A DNA stretch of 64,000 bases, from assembly GCA_937958695.1 (NCBI GenBank), contig CALGNK010000017.1, forward strand, positions 8,718 to 72,717. Reading direction: 5' to 3'. How positions within the stretch are numbered: position 1 is the first letter of the stretch; every line of letters begins with the position of its first letter. The notes below the pieces were generated by a model. The model was not told the origin of the DNA, searched no databases, and worked only from the letters and a program-made list of their open reading frames with translations. Source of the stretch: an uncultured bacterium. GTDB taxonomy: Bacteria > DUMJ01. A program made the translations under genes and the position numbers. Below are positions 8,516 to 18,675 of this stretch, in pieces.

Positions 8516-9555
8516 AGATAATCTGCCAACTCCTCTAAGTTAGGAGATATTACTATGGGTGGAGATGCAGTCTTTACTGCAGTATCCGGATCCTTTAATC
8601 CATGCCCAGTAAGTACACAGGTAACTATGCTTCCCTTCTCTATCTTTTCTTCTCTCACATACTTAATCAATCCAGCTATTGAAGCAGAAGATGCCGGCTC
8701 AACAAAGATTCCTTCCATGCTGGCAACAAATTTATAGGCGTTTAGAATCTCTTCGTCAGAAACCATGTCTATAATACCACCTGAATCTCTAGCTGCGGAT
8801 ACTGCAGAATTCCAACTGGCAGGATTCCCTATCCTTATGGCAGTGGCTATTGTCTTTGGGTTCTCTATAGGATGACCTCTTACTATTGGAGCGGAGCCTT
8901 CAGCCTGAAATCCCATCATCTTTGGCAGTTTCTGAACCTTACCATTCTCTTTATACTCTTTAAATCCCTTCCAGTATGCTGTAATATTCCCAGCATTCCC
9001 TACTGGTATGAAAAGATAATCTGGAGCTTCATTCAACACATCGCATATCTCAAATGCAGCGGTCTTCTGTCCTTCTATCCGGTATGGATTTATTGAGTTA
9101 ACAATTGTAACTGGAAATCTTTTCCCTGCCTCTCTAACTAGATTTAAGGCAGAGTCGAAATTCCCCCTAACTGCTATCACCTGTGCACCATACATTAATG
9201 CTTGGGCAAGTTTACCAAGGGCTATAGCTCCTTCGGGGATAAGGACTATCGATTTTAATCCAGCTACGGCAGAATAGGCAGAAGCAGAAGCACTGGTATT
9301 TCCAGTAGAGGCACATATGACAGCTCTAGCTCCTTCTTCAACAGCCTTAGCAATAGCTACAACCATCCCTCTATCTTTAAAGGAACCTGTAGGATTCATT
9401 CCTTCATACTTTAGATATACCTTAACTCCTAATTCGTTAGATATATGACTTGCATAGATAAGTGGAGTGTTCCCTTCATAGAGTGTGATCTGAGGAGTTT
9501 TTTCATTTATGGGGAGAAATTCCCTATATTCTTTTAATACTCCACCCCATCTCAC
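8512..9555 (-). CDS. thrC: Threonine synthase
   Basis: A PLP enzyme (347 residues, the short bacterial type) that converts O-phosphohomoserine to threonine. The PLP lysine is K60 in [12 protein letters not shown], followed by the ASTGNTSAS phosphate-binding loop and a Gly-rich PVGNAGN loop. It starts with GTG (9553-9555) overlapping the stop of hom as GTGA, and its own stop overlaps thrB, so the hom-thrC-thrB trio is translationally coupled. No regulatory domain is present. Confidence 0.95.
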   Translation of the reverse strand: MRWGGVLKEYREFLPINEKTPQITLYEGNTPLIYASHISNELGVKVYLKYEGMNPTGSFKDRGMVVAIAKAVEEGARAVICASTGNTSASASAYSAVAGLKSIVLIPEGAIALGKLAQALMYGAQVIAVRGNFDSALNLVREAGKRFPVTIVNSINPYRIEGQKTAAFEICDVLNEAPDYLFIPVGNAGNITAYWKGFKEYKENGKVQKLPKMMGFQAEGSAPIVRGHPIENPKTIATAIRIGNPASWNSAVSAARDSGGIIDMVSDEEILNAYKFVASMEGIFVEPASSASIAGLIKYVREEKIEKGSIVTCVLTGHGLKDPDTAVKTASPPIVISPNLEELADYL

Positions 9556-10853
9556 TCTTCAACAACTCCTTCTATCCTTAGCGTAGATTCAACCTTGTTT
9601 ACCACATCTAATCTCTCCATCTGAGACATAGCCTGTCTGAAAGGACCCTCTTGAGCAGTATGTGTGATAATAACTAATTCTGCCTGTCCTCTTGTATCAG
9701 GAACTTCCTTCTGGACAACACTAGCTATACTTATTCCTAGATCGCCAAAGACCTTAGCTATACCAGCTAATACACCTGCCCTATCAGGGACATTGAGTCT
9801 TATATAGTACCTTGTTTCAAGTTTTTCTATAGGTCTTATGGGTAGTTCTACTAGATTCGGTATATCAAACTGTCCACTAGATCCATCCCTTAGGGACCTT
9901 ACAAGGTCACAAAGGTCAGATACTACAGCACTTGCGGTAGGTAAACTGCCAGCTCCCCTGCCATAGAGCATCATAGGTCCAACAGCATCACCAACTAGAT
10001 AGATGCCGTTATATACACCTCTTACCGCAGCTAGCATAGAAGTTCTTGGAATCATTGTAGGATGAACTCTTAATTCTAATCCATCAGGGTGTTTTCTAGC
10101 TATAGCCAGGGATTTTATCTCATAACCAAGTTCGTGAGCATATTGAATATCTCTAATACTAATAATATCTATCCCTTCTGTATATATGTCTTCCGGTTTA
10201 ACAAAAGCGTTAAATGCTATAGAGGAGAGTATGGTTATCTTGTAAGCGGAGTCTATCCCTTTAACATCATTAGCAGGATTTGGTTCGGCATAGCCTAGCC
10301 TCTGAGCCATAGCTAGAGCAGTTTCAAAGTCTTCTCCAACCTCTGACATTCTAGTTAAGATATAATTACTTGTTCCATTAAGAATTGCCCTAATCTCTTG
10401 GATACTATTGGCAACTAAGTCTTCTCTTAGAACCCTTATAATAGGTATCCCAGCTCCGACACTTGCTTCAAAGTATATCTTTACACCCTTAGACCTTGCC
10501 ATCTGAAAGAGTTTAAGACCATAAGAGGCGATAACATCCTTGTTAGCTGTTACAACATGTTTTCCTGCTTCTATAGCCTTACTGATAATTTTAAAGCCCT
10601 CTTCTTTACCACCAGCAACTTCTATAATTACATCGATATCTGGAGAGTTGATAATATCTTCGACATCCTGAGTAAGTAATTCAGGCGGAACCTTAACCTG
10701 TCTCTCCTTTTTTATATCTCTTACACCTATCCTCTTTATATCTAGGATATTCCATGGGAAAGCCCTAACTTCTGCTTTCTTCTTTTCTAATACTCTCCAG
10801 ACACCACTACCTACATTACCAAGACCAATCATCCCTATATTTATATTTTTCAT
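9552..10853 (-). CDS. hom: Homoserine dehydrogenase with C-terminal ACT domain
   Basis: Reduces aspartate semialdehyde to homoserine. The N-terminal NAD(P) motif GLGNVGSGV starts at residue 10; the catalytic domain shows the conserved [15 protein letters not shown] segment. A C-terminal ACT domain (about 355-430, starting [19 protein letters not shown]) suggests feedback inhibition, threonine being the usual effector in this family. Length (433) is typical of monofunctional bacterial enzymes. The ATG overlaps the lysA stop as ATGA. Confidence 0.96.
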   Translation of the reverse strand: MKNINIGMIGLGNVGSGVWRVLEKKKAEVRAFPWNILDIKRIGVRDIKKERQVKVPPELLTQDVEDIINSPDIDVIIEVAGGKEEGFKIISKAIEAGKHVVTANKDVIASYGLKLFQMARSKGVKIYFEASVGAGIPIIRVLREDLVANSIQEIRAILNGTSNYILTRMSEVGEDFETALAMAQRLGYAEPNPANDVKGIDSAYKITILSSIAFNAFVKPEDIYTEGIDIISIRDIQYAHELGYEIKSLAIARKHPDGLELRVHPTMIPRTSMLAAVRGVYNGIYLVGDAVGPMMLYGRGAGSLPTASAVVSDLCDLVRSLRDGSSGQFDIPNLVELPIRPIEKLETRYYIRLNVPDRAGVLAGIAKVFGDLGISIASVVQKEVPDTRGQAELVIITHTAQEGPFRQAMSQMERLDVVNKVESTLRIEGVVEE

Positions 10854-12157
10854 CTTTGCAACCTCACTAAATCTATATATTTTTCTCTTTCTACCCAGAC
10901 CTCTTCTTTCCCATTATTTACACCTATCACAATAGGCCTGGGACACATATTATAATTGCTAGACATAGAATAGTTATAAGCTCCTGTAGCGGAGATAACA
11001 AGAATATCTCCATTTTCTACCTTGGGAAGAGAAGCCTTATCTATTAGTATATCTCCAGATTCACAGAACCTTCCAGCTATAGTGACTGTTTCTGCCTTAG
11101 GCTTATTCATCTTGTTAGCCAAAAATGCAGTGTATTCTGCCTGATATAGCATTGGTCTAGGATTATCTGCCATTCCACCATCAACACTTACATATTTTCT
11201 AATCCCAGGTATCTCTTTTATCGTTCCAACTGTATATAGAGTAATTCCAGCATTACCAACTATATACCTTCCAGGCTCAAGAATAATGGTGGGATGCTTA
11301 ATACCTTCTCTACTGCAGACTTCTCCTATAGGGTCTGCAACAGAGACCGCCATTTCCTTTGGGGTAGGAGGATCATCGTCTGGTTTATAGGCTATACCTA
11401 AACCACCACCTAGGTCTAGTTCTTCTACAGAAAGATCCCACTCCTTAGTAAAGATAACAATCTGTTCAGCCATTATTTCAGCAGCCATTCTAAAGAACTT
11501 TGTATCGAATATCTGAGAGCCTATGTGACAGTGTAGCCCTTTAAAGTTTAAAAAGGCATCTGTCTTAATAAGTTCAATTGCAGTTTTTAGATCTTTACTG
11601 TTAAGTTGAAAACCAAACTTAGAGTCCACCTTACCTGTACTTATGTAGCTATGTGTATGAGGATCAACTCCAGGGGTAAGCCTAAGTAGGATATTTACAG
11701 GCCTTCTCTTAACTAGAGATGTTAAAAGTCTTAACTCATCAAGGTTATCAACTACTATATTCCCTACTCCAACTTCTAAGGCGAACTTTAGTTCTTCTAT
11801 AGTCTTATTATTTCCGTGAAAATATACATTCTCCATGGGGAAATTAGACTCTTTGGCTATAAATATCTCTCCACCCGAAACAACATCTAATCCTAAACCC
11901 TCTTCGGCAAGAATTCTTGTTATCTTTTTTATCAAGAATGCCTTTCCTGCATATAAGACTTTAGACTTAGGATATGCTTCCTTAAGACTAGAGAGAAACT
12001 CCCTCATCCTATTTCTAAGCGTCATCTCATCGTAGAGATATATGGGGGTTCCATATTTTTTCACTAATTCTACAGTATCTACCCCACCTATCTCTAGATG
12101 GCCTAGACTATTTATCTCTGCTGTATCTGGTAATAATCTATTCTTAGGAATCTCCAT
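10850..12157 (-). CDS. lysA: Diaminopimelate decarboxylase
   Basis: The last enzyme of lysine synthesis (435 residues), fold-type III PLP. The PLP lysine is K72 in YAGKAF; the HCHIGSQ motif and the C-terminal FCESGDIL with the catalytic cysteine are present, as are the LDLGGGLGI and LEPGRYIVG phosphate-binding segments. No dapA/dapB genes are in the window, so diaminopimelate is made from genes elsewhere. It starts one base after the ilvE stop; no convincing ribosome binding site precedes it, suggesting dependence on coupling with ilvE. Confidence 0.96.
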   Translation of the reverse strand: MEIPKNRLLPDTAEINSLGHLEIGGVDTVELVKKYGTPIYLYDEMTLRNRMREFLSSLKEAYPKSKVLYAGKAFLIKKITRILAEEGLGLDVVSGGEIFIAKESNFPMENVYFHGNNKTIEELKFALEVGVGNIVVDNLDELRLLTSLVKRRPVNILLRLTPGVDPHTHSYISTGKVDSKFGFQLNSKDLKTAIELIKTDAFLNFKGLHCHIGSQIFDTKFFRMAAEIMAEQIVIFTKEWDLSVEELDLGGGLGIAYKPDDDPPTPKEMAVSVADPIGEVCSREGIKHPTIILEPGRYIVGNAGITLYTVGTIKEIPGIRKYVSVDGGMADNPRPMLYQAEYTAFLANKMNKPKAETVTIAGRFCESGDILIDKASLPKVENGDILVISATGAYNYSMSSNYNMCPRPIVIGVNNGKEEVWVEREKYIDLVRLQR

Positions 12158-12158
12158 A

Positions 12159-13034
12159 TCAGTATACCGGATATCCAGAATTTTGAGTGAGTTCTCTATA
12201 GGCTGTCATAATCTCTTTGGTAACCTTTCCAGGACTTCCACTACCTATAATTCTTCCGTCAACTCTTACTAATGGAATAACCTCTGCTGCTGTTCCTGTA
12301 AGAAATGATTCAACTGCATTATACAGATCATGCCTAGTAAAGGGTTCTTCTTTTACTGGAATTCCTTTTGCCTTAGCTATTTCTATGACTGTATCTCTAG
12401 TTATACCCCTTAGCGCTCCTAGATACGTTGGAGGTGTTATTAGTTCACCATACTTTGTGTATATGAAGATATTATCTACAGCAGCTTCTACTACATACCC
12501 TTGAGGATTTAAGAATATTGCTTCATCTGCACCTGCTAGATAAGCCTCATACTTTGCCATTGCACTGTTGAGATAGTTCAGAGACTTTATCTGAGGATTA
12601 CATGCATTAGGGTTATTTCTTATGGTTGATGCACAGACTGCAGAGATGCCTTCTTCATACATCTTTGAAGAGTACAGTGTAATCTTATCTGCTATAATAA
12701 TCACAGTAGGAGACATTGCATCCCAGGGGTTTATACCTAGCCCTTTAACTCCTCTAGTAACAATTGGGCGAACATACGCATCTCTTAAATTATTTCTTCT
12801 TATCGTCTCTGCCAAAGTCTCTTTAAACTCTTCTTTAGACATAGGGATATTAATCAGAATACTATGGGCAGACTCATACAGTCTATCAATGTGTTCGTCA
12901 AGCTTAAAAACTCTTCCATTATAAGCCCTTATCCCCTCAAATACTCCATCGCCATATAGGAGTCCTCTATCATAAACAGATACTTTGGCTGACTCTGTAG
13001 GAACAAATTCTCCATTTATATATACTATACCCAT
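12159..13034 (-). CDS. ilvE: Branched-chain amino acid aminotransferase (fold-type IV)
   Basis: A 291-residue PLP transaminase catalysing the final step of valine, leucine and isoleucine synthesis. The DRGLLYGDGVFEGIRAY segment and PLP lysine K150 in NPQIKSLNYLN are diagnostic of the IlvE/D-amino-acid aminotransferase group. The ATG at 13034 is preferred over an upstream one because AGGAGGG lies eight bases before it, a -10 box lies between the two, and homologues begin in this region. D-amino-acid transaminase or 4-amino-4-deoxychorismate lyase activity cannot be excluded by eye, but the IlvE-type GIRAY motif favours the branched-chain role. It is first in the aspartate-family block. Confidence 0.88.
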   Translation of the reverse strand: MGIVYINGEFVPTESAKVSVYDRGLLYGDGVFEGIRAYNGRVFKLDEHIDRLYESAHSILINIPMSKEEFKETLAETIRRNNLRDAYVRPIVTRGVKGLGINPWDAMSPTVIIIADKITLYSSKMYEEGISAVCASTIRNNPNACNPQIKSLNYLNSAMAKYEAYLAGADEAIFLNPQGYVVEAAVDNIFIYTKYGELITPPTYLGALRGITRDTVIEIAKAKGIPVKEEPFTRHDLYNAVESFLTGTAAEVIPLVRVDGRIIGSGSPGKVTKEIMTAYRELTQNSGYPVY

Positions 13035-13068
13035 TACTATAGCCCTCCTAATAGTTAAATTTCCACTA

Positions 13069-13097
13069 ATTATACATAATAGGTAGTTTCCAAGCAA
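13069..13097 (-). promoter_or_regulatory. Internal promoter for ilvE-lysA-hom-thr-asd-lysC
   Basis: On the minus strand a -10 TATAAT (13069-13074) follows a weak -35 TTGCTT (13092-13097) with a 17-base spacer, in the 74-base gap between the metallo-hydrolase and ilvE. No terminator is visible in the gap, so this would add to read-through from the MoxR promoter. Confidence 0.6.
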
Positions 13098-13108
13098 GAG
13101 AATTTTAG

Positions 13109-14704
13109 TTAATATAATATTATATCAGAATCTAATCTCACTTTTTTATTCCACCTAGATAAAAACCAGTCAGGAGATTCTGTATGGATAGGAATAATGA
13201 TGCTTGGATTGATTGTATCTATGAGCTCCTCTAACCCTTTTGGAGATATATGACCTGAAGCATGATATATTCTGTCAAATACTAGTTTGCCAAATTCCTC
13301 TCTTATCCCTTTAGACTCTATATTGAAGTACTTTAACCAGTTTAGCAGTCTAGTAAAATCTATATTTTGCTCCTCAGTATAAGCCTCACTGTTGGAATGG
13401 ATATAGATTGCGCCATTAAGTGTATCATAAGAAAAATCTAAAAGGTTCGGCAGTTCATAATAACCTATATTTAGTATGTAAGAACCTGGAAATTTCTCTA
13501 TCTCAAAAGGTCTTATAAGAATATCCTCAACAGGAGGATCGTTAAATATCTCACCCTTTAAAAATTTACCCTCCCAACCCCTCCACTCTCCCTTTCCCTG
13601 ATGATAGACTCTGATATGGTCTATATATCTGTTAAAGTTCCAGTCAGAATTTATCATTGCTAAGGCATTCAAAAGTAGATAGTCTTTTGGAAGGACAACA
13701 AATTGTCTATCTGTTTCTTTTGCCACTTTAAGAAATGTATGAAATCTCTCTAGATGTCTAAGAGGGAAATCTGCAATTACAAGTTTATCCTTGTTTTTCT
13801 TTACTTCTTCATATACATTAGTATAAAGGGTAGCTTCAGTTATTACACTATGAGACTCTTTTGTTCTAGTGCCCTCTACTATAAGAACATCTACCTTACC
13901 TTTTAGATATTCAATCATCCTTCTAGTAGAATTTGCTAACTTTAACCTATTCTCTCCAATATCTGATAGAAGCCTTTCTTCTTCAGGAAGAGGAGAATCT
14001 CTTAGGTCTCCAGTATAGAGAAATCTCATTCCATCAAGTCTAAAATATATACCTGCAGAACCAATAACAGAGTGATAAACAGGTAGAACCTTTGCATCTA
14101 CAAATCTTACAGGGAAGGAGTCCTCTATACTTAATTCTTCGAAATATCCTTCTATATTACTCATCGATAGCGGAAGAGATGAAATACCATTGTCTCCAGA
14201 GTATATAAGTGTTCTCTTAATTGGCTCCTTATTATTTTTAAGCTTTATCAAAACATCTTCTCTTATAGGATAACTACCAGGTGTTCTCTTCTCTACTATT
14301 AATCTGCTCTTCTCTTCAGCATGTACTTCATTGATGGCTATAATTAGTGCCAACGTCTCTCCAGTAGAGAGTATTGGAATGTCTTCGTTTAAAAGACCTA
14401 TAAAACCCATATGATCCATATGTGCATGGGATAGAAATACAAAGATTATCTCTTTTGATGGTTTCGGCAGTTTTAAATTAGCAGTAAGGTCTGATCTATA
14501 AAGATCTATCTTAGGGAGAAGCCCTAGTTTTAATAAATCCTTGATGATTAGTCCTGTCCTAGGATTAACAAACTCTTCAAAGTATTTTCCCCAGGAGGAA
14601 AAGTTCATACCGAAGTCTAATAAGACACTCCCCTCTTCACTTTCTACTAAAATTTTATTCCCTCCTATTACTCTATAGCCATCGAGAATTTTTACCCTTA
14701 TCAT
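13109..14704 (-). CDS. Metallo-beta-lactamase-fold hydrolase, RNase J / beta-CASP-like
   Basis: A 531-residue dinuclear zinc hydrolase. Zinc ligands are visible in SHAHMDH (H93, H95, D97, H98), YTGDLR and the later histidine of VYHSVIGSAG. The C-terminal half has the beta-CASP-type HASGHISPKGLEELI and the final PIHTE motif found in RNase J, where the SGH motif sits in the nuclease core. It lacks RNase J's long C-terminal extension and is divergent, so an RNA or DNA nuclease role is likely but not proven. ATGA overlap with the sugar kinase upstream places it in the MoxR-led transcript. Confidence 0.8.
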   Translation of the reverse strand: MIRVKILDGYRVIGGNKILVESEEGSVLLDFGMNFSSWGKYFEEFVNPRTGLIIKDLLKLGLLPKIDLYRSDLTANLKLPKPSKEIIFVFLSHAHMDHMGFIGLLNEDIPILSTGETLALIIAINEVHAEEKSRLIVEKRTPGSYPIREDVLIKLKNNKEPIKRTLIYSGDNGISSLPLSMSNIEGYFEELSIEDSFPVRFVDAKVLPVYHSVIGSAGIYFRLDGMRFLYTGDLRDSPLPEEERLLSDIGENRLKLANSTRRMIEYLKGKVDVLIVEGTRTKESHSVITEATLYTNVYEEVKKNKDKLVIADFPLRHLERFHTFLKVAKETDRQFVVLPKDYLLLNALAMINSDWNFNRYIDHIRVYHQGKGEWRGWEGKFLKGEIFNDPPVEDILIRPFEIEKFPGSYILNIGYYELPNLLDFSYDTLNGAIYIHSNSEAYTEEQNIDFTRLLNWLKYFNIESKGIREEFGKLVFDRIYHASGHISPKGLEELIDTINPSIIIPIHTESPDWFLSRWNKKVRLDSDIILY

Positions 14705-16119
14705 ATATAGCCCTTTTCAGAGAGAATTCCTATGAATTTCCTGTATCTATCTTCATATATAGAAACAAGCCCTTTATCAGGTTCAACCTCGGTATCTATC
14801 TTGACCATATAAGAAACTGCAGAATCTAAAGAACTATAAAGGGTCTTACTGGCACCTAAAATCGCTACACCCATACCTGAAGTTGCATTCCTAGGCCTCT
14901 TTAAAATCTTATTCATAATATTAGCCCTAATCTTTAACCAGATGGGACTCCTAGATCCTCCTCCAACTGTATATATAGTATCGCTAGACTCTACGCCAAT
15001 CTTAGAAAGCATCTCATAACAAAGTCTTTCTACATAGGCTACTCCCTCTAGATAACCAAGGTATAATTCTTCTTTGGAGGATGGATATCCTATGACAAAA
15101 CCAACCGCTTTAGGATTTACAAATGGAAATCTTTCCCCTTCTCTAACTAATGGGTAAACAATGAGAGGGCTTGGAATTAGATTTTCTATCCTTTTATCAA
15201 ACTCTTTATAGCTTTCTCCAGGAAAGACCTTTTCTAAAGCTTCTCCACCCACATTACTAGAACCGCCAGGAAACCAGCTTTTCTTTTCCGGATGAAGATG
15301 ACTGTAAAATCTTCCCAAAGGATCCTTTATAAGGGAAGATGAAACACATTTTATTACTAGTGTAGTTCCAAGGGTAGTAGAAGATTCTCCTATCTTTACT
15401 GCCCCTGATGCTATCTGTCCACTAGTCCCATCGGTGAGACCAGTAAATACAGGTATATCATAGTTTATTCCAAATTCCTCTAGAAGTTCTCTTTTGACAT
15501 TTCCAATAAATTCTCCTGGAGTTGTAACCTTTGGGAGCTTATTGATTTCGATTCCTAACTCTTCTATCTTAGACGGCCATCTATAATCTATTAGGTCAAA
15601 CCCAAACTTTAGTGCGTTTGTATGGTCTGTTATCCCTAAGATTCCAGTAAGCTTGAGATTTATAAAGTCTGTTGGGGATAAGAAGTATCTCGTCTTTTCA
15701 TAAATTTCTGGAAGATTATTCTTTAGCCATAAGATTTTGGATAAGGCATAAGAGGCATTAAACTTATAGCCAAGCTTTTCTGTTAAATCTTTAAGGCATT
15801 CATTTAGAATTTTAGATTCTTCGAAACCTCTAGGGTCGTTGTACATCAATGCGGGTATCAAAGGCTCTCCATCATCGTCTATACAGACCACTGTCCCAGA
15901 GGTAGAAGTAACAATAAGAGATAAAATTTTGTCTTTTCTTTTCAACCTAGATATAGCAGAACCTAGGGAATCTTTAGCTATTTCCCACCAGTGAGAAGGA
16001 TCGGTAGGGCTCTCCTTAAATATATCTTCAGCAGAGGATGCAATATTTCCTCCTCCATCTACTATAACTATCCTAACCCCTTGAGTTCCCAGATCTAATC
16101 CAAGAAATAATTCACTCAT
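14701..16119 (-). CDS. FGGY-family carbohydrate kinase (xylulokinase-like)
   Basis: A 472-residue ATP-dependent sugar kinase of the FGGY family. The N-terminal phosphate loop GLDLGTQG, the middle GLTDGTSGQIASGA and LGTTLVIK segments, and the C-terminal adenosine motif TVGGGSRSPIWLKI are all present. Closest in appearance to xylulokinase/L-fuculokinase types; the substrate cannot be assigned. The ATG at 16119 is chosen because it overlaps the upstream stop (ATGA) and begins right at the kinase fold; a start 51 bases upstream would add a basic tail read from inside the previous gene. Confidence 0.85.
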   Translation of the reverse strand: MSELFLGLDLGTQGVRIVIVDGGGNIASSAEDIFKESPTDPSHWWEIAKDSLGSAISRLKRKDKILSLIVTSTSGTVVCIDDDGEPLIPALMYNDPRGFEESKILNECLKDLTEKLGYKFNASYALSKILWLKNNLPEIYEKTRYFLSPTDFINLKLTGILGITDHTNALKFGFDLIDYRWPSKIEELGIEINKLPKVTTPGEFIGNVKRELLEEFGINYDIPVFTGLTDGTSGQIASGAVKIGESSTTLGTTLVIKCVSSSLIKDPLGRFYSHLHPEKKSWFPGGSSNVGGEALEKVFPGESYKEFDKRIENLIPSPLIVYPLVREGERFPFVNPKAVGFVIGYPSSKEELYLGYLEGVAYVERLCYEMLSKIGVESSDTIYTVGGGSRSPIWLKIRANIMNKILKRPRNATSGMGVAILGASKTLYSSLDSAVSYMVKIDTEVEPDKGLVSIYEDRYRKFIGILSEKGYI

Positions 16120-17543
16120 TTTAGCTTTTCTCTCACCTCTTTTATACGTCCTTTCATAATAGATATCCATTCTTTTTGCGGTGTAATTCTCTTATATCTC
16201 GATGTTACAAATATCTCAGTAATCTTCCAATACGGAGCACTAATCTCGGGCATTAAGGATTCAATCCTTTTAGCATACTCATAAGGGGTCTCCCACTTCT
16301 CCTTTCCAAGGTTCTTATTTGCCATAATTTTAAGAGAAAGTCTGTAATAGTATACTATCCAGCCCAAAATAGTGGATGGCCTTTCTATAGAGATGAACTT
16401 AGGTAAACGAATACTAGACGTATTAATATTTTTCAGAAAGCCAAATTCTTTAGATAGCTCTATTATAGAATAGAACAATCTAGTAAAACCTTCTTTTAAT
16501 ATAGATAAAACTTTAGAGAAGAAACCCACCTTTATGAGTAGAATTAGAAGATAACTCATACCTATACCTAGGACTGTCCAGAAGATATAGTTTGGTATAT
16601 AGAGTCTCTCTGGGTTATTAGGAGTAGAGATCCTAGGTCTTAGATATAAGATCCTGAGTCTCCAAAATAGGGGGTTAATAAGCGGAGTCCCATAATCTAC
16701 AGGCTTAGGTTGAAAGAGTCTAGCCAAAAAATCTCCAAGTTTAGAGAGTGACAGGGGAGAATATCCCCATGGTAATATTAGACTAAAGATAAATACAGAA
16801 GACAAGATTAATACAGGTAGAAATAGATCTCCACTAAAGTTTTTATTAGATATAATATGACCATCTAATACCTTTTCTGTAATTCTTATTCTTAGAGTTC
16901 CATACCAAATAAATATAAGATATAGAAGGAAGTATAGAGTAGCTATATACCATAGATATTGTGGAATTTCCCTCTTCCACTCCCATACAACAGCTAATAC
17001 GATTATCACTAGAAAAAGAATCGATATCCAATGGACCCCTATTCTTCTAAGATAAGGGACTCTATCTATCCTATGTGTAGGACTAGTTACCCACTCATAG
17101 TATCTTTTAGAATCTAATGGTGGTGGATACTCTTCCTTTTGAGGGAAAAGGAGAGCCCAGGATTCTGCGGTAGAGCCGGAGAGAGAATAAAAGATCAGAG
17201 AGATTAATAGATTGATTGGAAAGTAAAAATCTCCTATCTGAAAGAAGCCTAAATCTAGACCAAGGTCCTTTCTTATTCCAAGGATAAAGATGAATCTAGC
17301 TAGAGGCAAGTAGGGTATAAGGCCTACCAAGCTAGAACCGGATAATTGAAAGAAATATGCAAATATAACCGCTAGAAGGATATTAAGGGTAGCAAAAGAG
17401 GATACATATAAGGATGGGAAAAGGATATTAATAATGCCATCTATCAATCTAAATCCTAAAAGAGAAAGGATAATAACAAAAGATAGACCACCGCATTCCT
17501 TCAAGCTATAATGCTTTGATCTTATCCTCATTAGGGACCTCAT
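16116..17543 (-). CDS. Multi-pass membrane protein with C-terminal DUF4129-like domain
   Basis: A 475-residue membrane protein with about eight hydrophobic segments between residues 20 and 350, then a cytoplasmic tail. The end (YYYRLSLKIM...TPYEYAKRIESL...ITEIFVTSRYKR) matches the pattern of DUF4129, normally found at the C terminus of TgpA-type transglutaminases beside MoxR and DUF58 genes. No transglutaminase Cys-His-Asp core is visible between the membrane segments. It starts at 17543 after GGAGGGGATC and overlaps the DUF58 gene by 38 bases. Probably the membrane partner in the MoxR-DUF58 complex; function unknown. Confidence 0.75.
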   Translation of the reverse strand: MRSLMRIRSKHYSLKECGGLSFVIILSLLGFRLIDGIINILFPSLYVSSFATLNILLAVIFAYFFQLSGSSLVGLIPYLPLARFIFILGIRKDLGLDLGFFQIGDFYFPINLLISLIFYSLSGSTAESWALLFPQKEEYPPPLDSKRYYEWVTSPTHRIDRVPYLRRIGVHWISILFLVIIVLAVVWEWKREIPQYLWYIATLYFLLYLIFIWYGTLRIRITEKVLDGHIISNKNFSGDLFLPVLILSSVFIFSLILPWGYSPLSLSKLGDFLARLFQPKPVDYGTPLINPLFWRLRILYLRPRISTPNNPERLYIPNYIFWTVLGIGMSYLLILLIKVGFFSKVLSILKEGFTRLFYSIIELSKEFGFLKNINTSSIRLPKFISIERPSTILGWIVYYYRLSLKIMANKNLGKEKWETPYEYAKRIESLMPEISAPYWKITEIFVTSRYKRITPQKEWISIMKGRIKEVREKLK

Positions 17544-18675
17544 ATACGAAGATCCCCTCCTCTCGCCTGTCCCCCCTATAATCCGTTAGAGTAAAGAGAG
17601 AAACATTTGTTCCTCTTCTATTTATACCTATTAGTGTCTTCATAAGATGATCGTTTTCTTTTGGGGTAATCACAAGCAGATTTACCCATCTAGGAAAAGA
17701 TAGACTTTCAGAGTAAATTATAGGTGCAAATTCTTCTGTCCTTCTAGAGACTACTCTGGCAAGCAACTCTAAGATTCTTATCAGATGCTCCTCTCCTCTT
17801 CTGGGAGGAATTTTCTGGACCTTAAGTTCTGTGTCTCCTATCAACATATCCCCACCGTTTGTTACTAAGCCAACCTCCTGTTTCTTTCTAACAAGAAATG
17901 TCGCTAAGGAGGCGGTTAGGGTTATTGCCAGCTCTACCTTATAATCCCTGTCAAAAGGCATATAGTCTTGATACCTAAGATTCAGGAATATAACGCTTTG
18001 AGCTCCAATCGTGGGTTCATACGTCTTTACCTGGAGAGTTCCAGTTCTAGCCGATAACTTCCAGTGGATCCTTTTTATAGGGTCATTATAACTATACTCT
18101 CTCGTGCCCCTAAAGAGTGAAGGATCCTCAAAGGCAACTTCATCTGAACGCAATTCTCCTATAGGTTGATATGAATGTATTCTTCCAAAGAGTATCGGAA
18201 CAATCTTAGGATAAACGGTTAATCTTTCATTAAGACTAGAGATATTTTTAAACTCTTCTCCAGAGATAATATCTGATGTCTGCAAGATCACTGGTCCTAG
18301 CTCGTATATCCCCCTTTTTAGTCCTTTTATCTCATAATTCAAAGAGACTTTACTCTTAGGAGGAACTCTAACAAGTTCACCAATCTTATTTGGAAAGACA
18401 AGCCTTTCCGGAAGATAAGAAATCACCTCTAACCAGTATAGAGGAAGAGAAGCTCTGTTTTTTATATTTATATTGAATCTCGATACCTCTCTATGAAATA
18501 TGTTCTTTGGTTCTAGAGAGGTATCTAACTCTATACGATTAAAGACAAACTTCAAGAGATATTTGCTTAATAAGGGGAGAATAATAGATAGGTAAAAGAG
18601 AGTATAAAGGAAGTGGACCTTAAAAAATATAGATAAAACTCCAAAAAACACAATGAGGGAAAACCATCTTATCAT
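17506..18675 (-). CDS. DUF58 domain protein
   Basis: A 389-residue protein with two N-terminal membrane segments (about 5-45), a beta-rich middle region, and the DUF58 signature DPSLFRGTREYSYNDPIKRI then HWKLSARTG (about residues 185-215). DUF58 proteins carry a von Willebrand-like fold and are almost always linked to MoxR ATPases, as here through an ATGA overlap. They are thought to work with MoxR in assembly or maturation of envelope proteins or enzymes, but the client is not known. Confidence 0.9.
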   Translation of the reverse strand: MIRWFSLIVFFGVLSIFFKVHFLYTLFYLSIILPLLSKYLLKFVFNRIELDTSLEPKNIFHREVSRFNINIKNRASLPLYWLEVISYLPERLVFPNKIGELVRVPPKSKVSLNYEIKGLKRGIYELGPVILQTSDIISGEEFKNISSLNERLTVYPKIVPILFGRIHSYQPIGELRSDEVAFEDPSLFRGTREYSYNDPIKRIHWKLSARTGTLQVKTYEPTIGAQSVIFLNLRYQDYMPFDRDYKVELAITLTASLATFLVRKKQEVGLVTNGGDMLIGDTELKVQKIPPRRGEEHLIRILELLARVVSRRTEEFAPIIYSESLSFPRWVNLLVITPKENDHLMKTLIGINRRGTNVSLFTLTDYRGDRREEGIFVYEVPNEDKIKAL

